Below, piece after piece: positions 58,358 through 64,000 of a DNA stretch of 64,000 bases (position 1 is its first letter; every line of letters starts with the position of its first letter). Origin of the DNA: Macrothele yani (taxonomy: Eukaryota > Arthropoda > Arachnida > Araneae > Macrothelidae). The stretch covers positions 81,844,194 to 81,908,193 of the forward strand of contig CM077002.1 in assembly GCA_039090855.1 (NCBI GenBank). Reading direction: 5' to 3'. Position numbers and translations under genes: made by a program. The notes beneath the pieces are model-generated. The model did no database searches, was not told where the DNA came from, and was given only the letters and a program-made list of their open reading frames with translations.

Positions 58358-58625
58358 GTAAAAATAGTTTTATCTTATAGGACGTTTTATGAGGAGTCCA
58401 AAAACCATGTCGTATTTTGTACAGGTATATTGGAAAGAACAGAAAATTACGAAATTCAGTACTACTGCGCGTCTATGCCCAAAACAAAATGGTGTCCTAT
58501 AAAATTTATGCCCGGGTTGCCAGATGTCTACCCAAGATTTTATCCTTCCTTTGGGCATGTTTTAAGAGGATCTGAAGAGAAAACCCGTCCACCTCAAAAT
58601 TCCGACGAATCTTATGGCCAGGGAC
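58358..58625. repeat. T1 right terminal inverted repeat
   Basis: Inverted partner of 47790-48057. An open frame of 145 aa over it is not a gene; the left copy reads differently. Confidence 0.8.
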
Positions 58626-58792
58626 GTATTATATTGGCTTGTACTCGTTTACACCGTGTTAAGCGCGCCTGCAAAATCGACTTCTACTTAACTGACCATT
58701 CCAGATTTCAGGCATCCTACTTTTTGTAATTGCAAACGCTTTCCTTTTGCAATCTAGCCGAATTAGTTTTCTATCCCAGTCGTATTTCAATG

Positions 58793-59381
58793 GCTGATTT
58801 GCTGCATTCATGGAAGATCCTGCTAAGCGTTGTTTAAAAAATTTAAGCTATTTGAACGTTTCAAATTTTTATAGCAGAACATTTCAAATTGAACGTTTTC
58901 GGAGACTGAATAATGAGGTCTGACACACACACACACAATATACAGTATATATATACACTGAAGTGCCAGAAAAACTGGTACACCAGTCTAATACTTGGTA
59001 GGTCCCCCACGGGAGTGCAGGACTGCAGAAATACGGCTGGGCGTAGGCTCCACTAGCTTCTGGAAATATGCTGTAGGCAATGCACACCATACTTCCTGCA
59101 GAGCGTTCCACAATTCGGGTGTATTCCGATGTCTCGGATTCCTGTGTTCGATAGCTCGTTTCATGGCATGTGTTCTATCTCGTTCAGATCTGGGGACTTC
59201 AGTGGAAATGGCAACAACCCAAACTCAGATGAATGCTCCTCCTCTAACGCTTGCTGATTTGCTGTGTTCATGGAAGGTCCTTCTAAGCGTTGTTTAAAAA
59301 ATTAAAGCTATTTGAACGTTTCAAATTTTTATAGCAGAACGTTTCAAATTGAACGTTTTCGTGGACTGACTAATAAGGTCT

Positions 59382-59429
<48 letters not shown>

Positions 59430-59456
59430 ATACTGTATATATATATATATATATAT
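58793..59456. repeat. Direct duplication (~165 bp) flanking a Tc1 fragment
   Basis: 58793-58950 and 59253-59456 share GCTGATTTGCTG, TCTAAGCGTTG-like and GCTATTTGAACGTTTC segments and both end in GACACACAC(AC)n then TA repeats. (CA)n is much longer in the second copy. The Tc-d-type fragment sits between them. Confidence 0.85.
58956..59245 (-). mobile_element. Tc1-like fragment (Tc-e, same family as Tc-d)
   Basis: Starts at the TIR CACTGAAGTGCCAGAAAAAC and matches the C-terminal coding end of Tc-d (ESMPRRIS-type region), stopping after about 290 bp. A small deletion is seen near 59168. Confidence 0.85.
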
Positions 59457-59460
59457 ATAT

Positions 59461-60460
59461 CATCATCATCATCATTGTCAACCATTATCAATCCACTGCT
59501 GGACGAAGGTCTCCCCAAGTTTCCTCCACAACGGTCTGTCTTGTGCCAGTCTCCTCCATGTCACCCCTGCATACTTTCGAATTTCATCCACCCATCTCAC
59601 ATGTGGTCTTCTTCTGGGTCTTTTCCTGTCCCTTGGAATCCAATCTAAAATTTCGGCTGTCCATCGATGATCTGTCCTTCTGGCAGTATGTCCAGCCCAT
59701 TGCCATTTCAGGGATTTAACTCTGATCATGATGTCTTCCACTCTTGTCATTTTTCGGATCCACGAGTTCCTCTTCTTATCTCTCCTGGTTACACCAAGCA
59801 TGCACCTCTCCATGCTTCTTTGAGTTGTCTGCAGTCTTTGTATATCTCTTTTAGTTAAGGTCCACGTCTCTGCACCATACGTAAGCACTGGAAGAATGCA
59901 TTGATCAAACACTTTTCTTTTAAGACATAATGGCATATTGCTCTTGAAAATTATGCTGTTTCTTCCAAAAGCTCTCCAGGCAAGTTTTGTACGCCGATTA
60001 ATTTCTTCATCAATGTGACCCTCACTTGATATCTGCTGTCCAAGATAAACGTACGTGTCTGTTATCTCCAGCTTTTCTCCATCAATCAATAAATCTTCAT
60101 TTCTTGTAAAAGCATTGAACATCACTTTTGTCTTCTGAAAGTTCATTTTTAATCCCACTTCTTTACTCTTGTCAGCAAGTTCCTGGATCATACTCTGCAG
60201 CTCTGATGGGGTAGTTGCAAAAATGACTACGTCATCAGCAAAACGAAGGTGGGGTTAGATAATCTCCATTAATCTTTATCCCTTTGTTTTCCCAGCTCAG
60301 CGACTGAAAAACACCCTCCAATGTGGCATTAAAGAGTTTCGGAGATATGGTGTCACCTTGTCTCACTCCCTTTCCAATTTTTATGTGTGTTGTATTTTCA
60401 AACAGCCGAATCTTTGCACTTGCATTTTCATAGATGTTATTAATAATATTAATGTATGCC
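59461..60460 (-). mobile_element. RTE-like LINE, 5'-truncated (R7)
   Basis: Minus strand with tail CATCATCATCATCATTGTCAACC next to (TA)n at 59434-59460. Truncated within the RT at 60460, again next to (TA)n. Confidence 0.88.
59478..60460 (-). pseudogene. RTE-like RT C-terminal part (R7)
   Basis: An uninterrupted 237-codon stretch from 60191 covers MIQELADKSKEVGLKMNFQK through LAWRAFGRN, ETWTLTKRD, RDKKRNSWIRK and the terminal QQWIDNG. Just upstream the frame shifts by one base (GGGGTTAG near 60255) in the segment holding the FADD motif, and continues through GVRQGDTISPKLF to the truncation. Confidence 0.88.
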
Positions 60461-60482
60461 TATATATATATATATACATATA

Positions 60483-62023
60483 CACTGCTGGACAATTGCT
60501 AAGGACGGATCATAAACGGCTATGTAGCGCATAAAAAAGTAAGTGCGGTTGGATGCCAAGTAAAATAAAATAATGTCAGAATGCCAACACATTACAAGAA
60601 AGACAATTTATTGTGCTCTGAAATCCAGAATGCTTTGGAACGTGTTCAAGGGACAAACAGACCATTTTGTGCAGAATACGTAAACGTGAAAAAAAATGCA
60701 ATTACCGTCAGCAGGCGTTCCGGCGTAAGATGTCAATACAATATATGGCCACCATGGAGGGCGATGCAAGATTCCACACGTCGTGTCATGCTTTGCACAA
60801 CATTATCAAGCAGCTGTTTAGGTAATTTATCCCATTCCTCTGTCAGTGCACTAATGAGGGTGTCCTTATTTATTGGAGGGCATTGGCGACCAGCAAGACT
60901 CCTCTCCAAAGCATCCCACATATTTTCAATAGGATTCAGATCTGGAGAACGTGCTGGCCATACGAGGCGTTGAATATCCTCGCTCTCAAGACACTCCTGG
61001 ACAGCGACTGTTCGATGACATGTTGCGTTGTCGTCCATGAAAATGAATCTATCACCGACAGCACCACGGAACATGCGAACATGAGGTGGCAGAACATCAT
61101 TAATGTATCGTTGGCCAGTCATAGTCACAGTTGGAAGCACATAGAGGGACGTACGGCCATTGATCATGATGCCAGCCCATACCATGACACAACATGTCGG
61201 ATATCGGTCCGTTTCCTGTATGTTTGCTGGACAATATGCAGTACCAATATCATGCCAGATCAGTTGTCGTCGACAATCAGACGATAGACGGTATCTACTT
61301 TCACCTGAGAAGAGGACAGCAGACCAGTCGTTATCAGTCCAATTGCGATGTTGATGGCACCATTGCAAACGGGCGGTACGGTGACGTCTGGACAATGGGA
61401 TGCACACAACAGGACGGCGGGCGTATAGTCCTCCTTCATGCAAACGTCCGGCGACAGTTTTTCGGTAGATCCGCTTGCCAGTTGCAGCCATAAACTAATT
61501 TGCTACCTCACTAGCTGTGCTGCGCTGGTGTCTTTTTGTTGATAGCACTATGTACCGATCTTCTGCAGGTGTCTTACTGCGAACACGACCTAACCCGTGA
61601 CGTTTGCTACACTCTCCATTTGTTTGAAATGATTTCCAAAGCCTTGAAACAACACTGTGGCTGACGACGAACTCCCTGGCAAAATCTGTTATTTTTCGCC
61701 CTTCTTCAATCTTGCCAATAATACTGCCGCGCGTGAAATCATCTAGGTGATGTCGGGAAGACATACTGAAATTGCAAATTCGTCAATTGATTCTTTCCCT
61801 TTCAAATTTGCGTTTGATCAACAATGATCAATACGCGTCAAATCCTTTATATCTCTTCTCAGTACTATGACGTCCCGAGCTCGTACGGCAATCCAAAATT
61901 TGCATACCCACAACACGTCCTACTGTATCCCGCACTTATGCTAATTTCCACATTTTCCTGTCTTCCATTTTATGGTTGCTATGGTTGCTATTGTCATCCG
62001 TCCTTAGCAATTGTCCGGCAGTG
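60483..62023 (-). mobile_element. Tc1-like DNA transposon (Tc-c), nearly intact
   Basis: TIRs CACTGCTGGACAATTGCTAA (left) and the matching right end with one change (CACTGCCGG), flanked by TA on both sides within a (TA)n tract. Confidence 0.92.
60733..61764 (-). pseudogene. Tc1-like transposase (Tc-c), one nonsense codon
   Basis: About 343 codons in one frame. HTH part starts MSSRHHLDDFTRGSIIGK; second half starts just after an in-frame TAG (61495-61497, after SEVAN). Catalytic region: VLFSGESRY where the family has SDES, so the first Asp is Gly; FMDDNATCHRT; NPIENMW, with 34 residues between the last two acids (DD34E spacing). C terminus GGHILY. So there are two independent inactivating changes in an otherwise clean gene. 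Confidence 0.9.
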
Positions 62024-62027
62024 TATA

Positions 62028-63247
62028 TACTGAAGTGCCAGAAAAACTGGGACACAAGTCTAATACTTGGTAGGTCCTCCACGGGAGCGCAGGACTGCAG
62101 AAATATGACGGGGCATGGACTCCACTAGCTTCTGGAAATATGCTGTAGGCAATGCACATCATACTTCCTGCAGAGCGTTCCACAATTCGGGTGTATTCTG
62201 ATGTCTCGGATTCCTGTGTTCGATAGCTCGTTGCATGGCATCCCAAATGTGTTCTATCACGTTCAGATCTGTGGACTTGGGTGGGAATGGCAACAACCTA
62301 AACTCAGATGAATGCTCATCTATCCATAATGTGGCGTCCCGACACTTGTGTGGAGGTACATTGTCCTGTTGGAACAGGCCCAACCCATCAGCATAAATGC
62401 AGGACATTAACGGGTGTAACTCGTCAGAAAGGATGAACACATAGCGTTGGCCGTTCACAGACGTTTGTAGACATGTCAGAGGTCCCAATGAAGTCCTACT
62501 AAACACACCCCATACCGTTACAGATCCCCCACCAGCTGGTACAGTTCCCTGTTGACAGGCCGGATCCATTGCTTCATCGGGTTTGCTCCACACACGAATC
62601 CTTCCATCTGCCCGATACAGTTGGGAACGCGATTCGTCAGACCAGGCTACTTGTTCCCAGTCATCAAGTGTCCAGTGGCGGTGTTGCCGTACCCAAGCGA
62701 GGCGCATAGCTCTGTGTCGTACACCCATCAAAGGGACTCGAGATGGGCGTCGGCTCCCAAAGCCCATATCGTGTAGGGTACGTTGCACAGTTCGCACGCT
62801 GATGCTTGTTGAGGCTCAAGCATTGAATTCCGATTATACCTGCGGTAGTGTTGCACGCCTATCGAGTAAAACGATTCTTGACAGTCAACGATGGTCACTT
62901 TCACCCAATGTTTTTTTACGGCCACACTGGTATCGTAGGTGGGATGTTTTGCCGGAATTCTTGTAGTCACGGTACACCATTGAAATGGTCATCCGTGAAA
63001 ATCCGAACTTCGTTTCTACCTCCAAAATACTATGGCCCATCTCACGAGCGCCACCTATGACACCTCGTTGAAAATCGCTTAAATCGTTATTACTTGTCAT
63101 TCTCATGCCGAAGACAGCTCTGACAGCTGGCAAGGATGTCTATCGCTTTATATACGCACTGGCAGATGCAACGGAGTACGAGCATAGGTGACGTTGCTAA
63201 GTATTTCGCATAAGCTCGTCTGTACCAGTTTTTCTGGTACTTCAGTG
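62028..63247 (-). mobile_element. Tc1-like DNA transposon (Tc-d)
   Basis: TIRs (T/C)ACTGAAGTGCCAGAAAAAC at the left and matching GTTTTTCTGGTACTTCAGTG at the right. TA on the left flank, TG on the right. Confidence 0.9.
62060..63100 (-). pseudogene. Tc1-like transposase (Tc-d), nonsense codons only
   Basis: 346 codons from MTSNNDLSDFQRG to GGPTKY and TAG, all in one frame. It has four in-frame stops: TGA 62885-62887 after GESDHR, a TAA and a TGA about 25-35 codons later, and TGA 62159-62161 after LQEV. Catalytic set AWSDESRS, FQQDN and NVIEHIWD is present. Counting gives 36 residues between second Asp and Glu. No frameshift. Confidence 0.9.
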
Positions 63248-63258
63248 TGTATATATAT

Positions 63259-64000
63259 GACCGCCAATAGCGGTGTAACTATACCATCGGGATCAGAGGA
63301 AATGCTATCACACCCTCACCAACTTTCCAATTTTTATGTGTGGCTAAACTCCTCCAAAATTACTCCACAACTTAAATCCTGGCCCTCAGTCTTCGGCAGC
63401 TGGAATGTATCTGGCCAAGGCAGCGGCCAGTGCGATATGAAGGCAGAGGGTTCTGCGAATCACCGGAGGACTGGACTAGGTTTCCATTTGACGCCAACCT
63501 TGGCTACTTACAATGGACGCTCCCTATCTTCTGATTCAAGGCTTCTTGAATTGGAAGAAGAACTACAAAGGATCAAGTGGGACATCGTCGGGCTAAGTGA
63601 GGTAAGGAGAAATGGAAAAGATCTTATTGAACTTAAAAGTGGACATTTCTTATACTATCGTGGGACAGACACTGGTAGAACTAGTGGTGTTGGATTTATA
63701 ATAAACAAGAAACTGAAGTATAAAGTTGTAGAAGTTGGAAGTTCCTCTGACAGAGCTGCACGACTCGTTATCTAACTCTCAATAGGATACCAGGCTCAAA
63801 TTATTCAAACTTATGCACCCACCACAAGTCATCCTGAAGAAGAAATTGAAGAATTTTATGAGGAAATTCGTCATCTGAATAATAAAGACAAGCAGCACTT
63901 GAAGTTAATTATGGGAGATTTCAAGGCAAAAACAGGGCAACGGAAACAGAATGAAACTGTAGTAGGTAAATTCGTCACGGCAACAGAAACCAGCGTAGAA
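63259..64000 (+). mobile_element. RTE-like LINE, 5' part, runs off the window (R8)
   Basis: Begins next to TATATATATGA with CCATCGGGATCAGAGGAAATG as in R2. It contains a foreign 19-bp patch at 63325-63343 (see findings). Confidence 0.88.
63487..64000 (+). pseudogene. RTE-like APE endonuclease, partial (R8)
   Basis: PTLATYNGRSLSSDSRLLEL, WDIVGLSEVRRNGKDLIEL, YYRGTDTGRTSGVGFI. A TAA at 63773-63775 replaces Gln before LS.GYQAQIIQTYAP. The GDFNA motif reads GDFKA, losing the conserved Asn. Later frame continues KTGQRKQNETVVGKF and stays truncated by the window end. Confidence 0.82.

Larger units (their letters stand above)
47790..58625 (+). mobile_element. Large composite element T1 bounded by ~268-bp inverted repeats
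   Basis: The outer 268 bases at each end are inverted copies of each other, roughly 85% identical by eye, starting GTCCCGGGCCATAAGA (left) and GTCCCTGGCCATAAGA (right, reverse complement). Similarity stops at the same base on both sides. Inside are a plus-strand zinc-finger/CXC gene relic, a satellite array, and two younger insertions (T2 and Tc-b). Without those it is about 7 kb. No clear target duplication, so superfamily is open. Confidence 0.62.

Noticed and set aside
58292..58729. 145-codon open frame as a host gene
   Set aside because: It lies mostly in the right TIR of T1; the inverted left copy does not keep the frame.

Overview
This is eukaryotic DNA, almost certainly from an arthropod and perhaps a spider or another chelicerate. 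It is AT-rich, intron-scale and has no operon structure. Nearly everything identifiable is transposable-element sequence in nested layers. No intact host gene was recognised. The host guess rests mainly on the selenocysteine-type Naiad element described below, because such elements are reported from spiders and clams; it is an inference.

1-15.9 kb: a cluster of four nearly identical Penelope-like retroelement (PLE) units of the Naiad type, with an N-terminal GIY-YIG endonuclease, a CxC linker and a C-terminal telomerase-like RT. They are arranged A(-) B(-) | C(+) D(+), with period about 4.6 kb, long shared leader/3' regions (pseudo-LTRs) and a head-to-head junction at about 6607. I reconstruct a three-exon gene for units A and D: a short first exon inside the upstream pseudo-LTR, a 1285-bp intron, the endonuclease exon, a 77-nt phase-2 intron, and the RT exon. 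One in-frame TGA lies upstream of the endonuclease. A textbook SECIS-like stem-loop starts 11 nt after the RT stop in every unit. The gene therefore looks like a selenoprotein gene with both Sec insertion signals in place. Unit D ends in a 330-bp palindrome around (AT)n.

15.9-27.9 kb: several RTE-like non-LTR copies (APE endonuclease + RT, (ATG)n tails) sitting on (TA)n tracts. One is split by a 2.9-kb ORF1-only non-LTR element with a 7-bp target duplication. A 3' fragment of a second LINE family follows.

27.9-39.3 kb: mostly unrecognised sequence with tRNA-derived SINE relics, a possible LTR, an inverted coding relic and small repeats.

39.3-47.2 kb: a degraded second-family LINE, a SINE, and an RTE relic split by a Tc1-like element.

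47.8-58.6 kb: a 10.8-kb composite bounded by roughly 268-bp inverted repeats (T1). It carries a broken gene for a zinc-finger/CXC-domain protein. Nested inside it are a second long-TIR transposon (T2, about 2.4 kb), a Tc1-like element, and a ~147-bp satellite with a dimeric higher-order pattern.

58.8-64 kb: Tc1-like elements (one nearly intact, one with nonsense changes only, one fragment), an RTE 3' fragment and the 5' part of another RTE running off the window.

The PLE units have open reading frames apart from the TGA, so they look young. Almost all other coding sequence is decayed.
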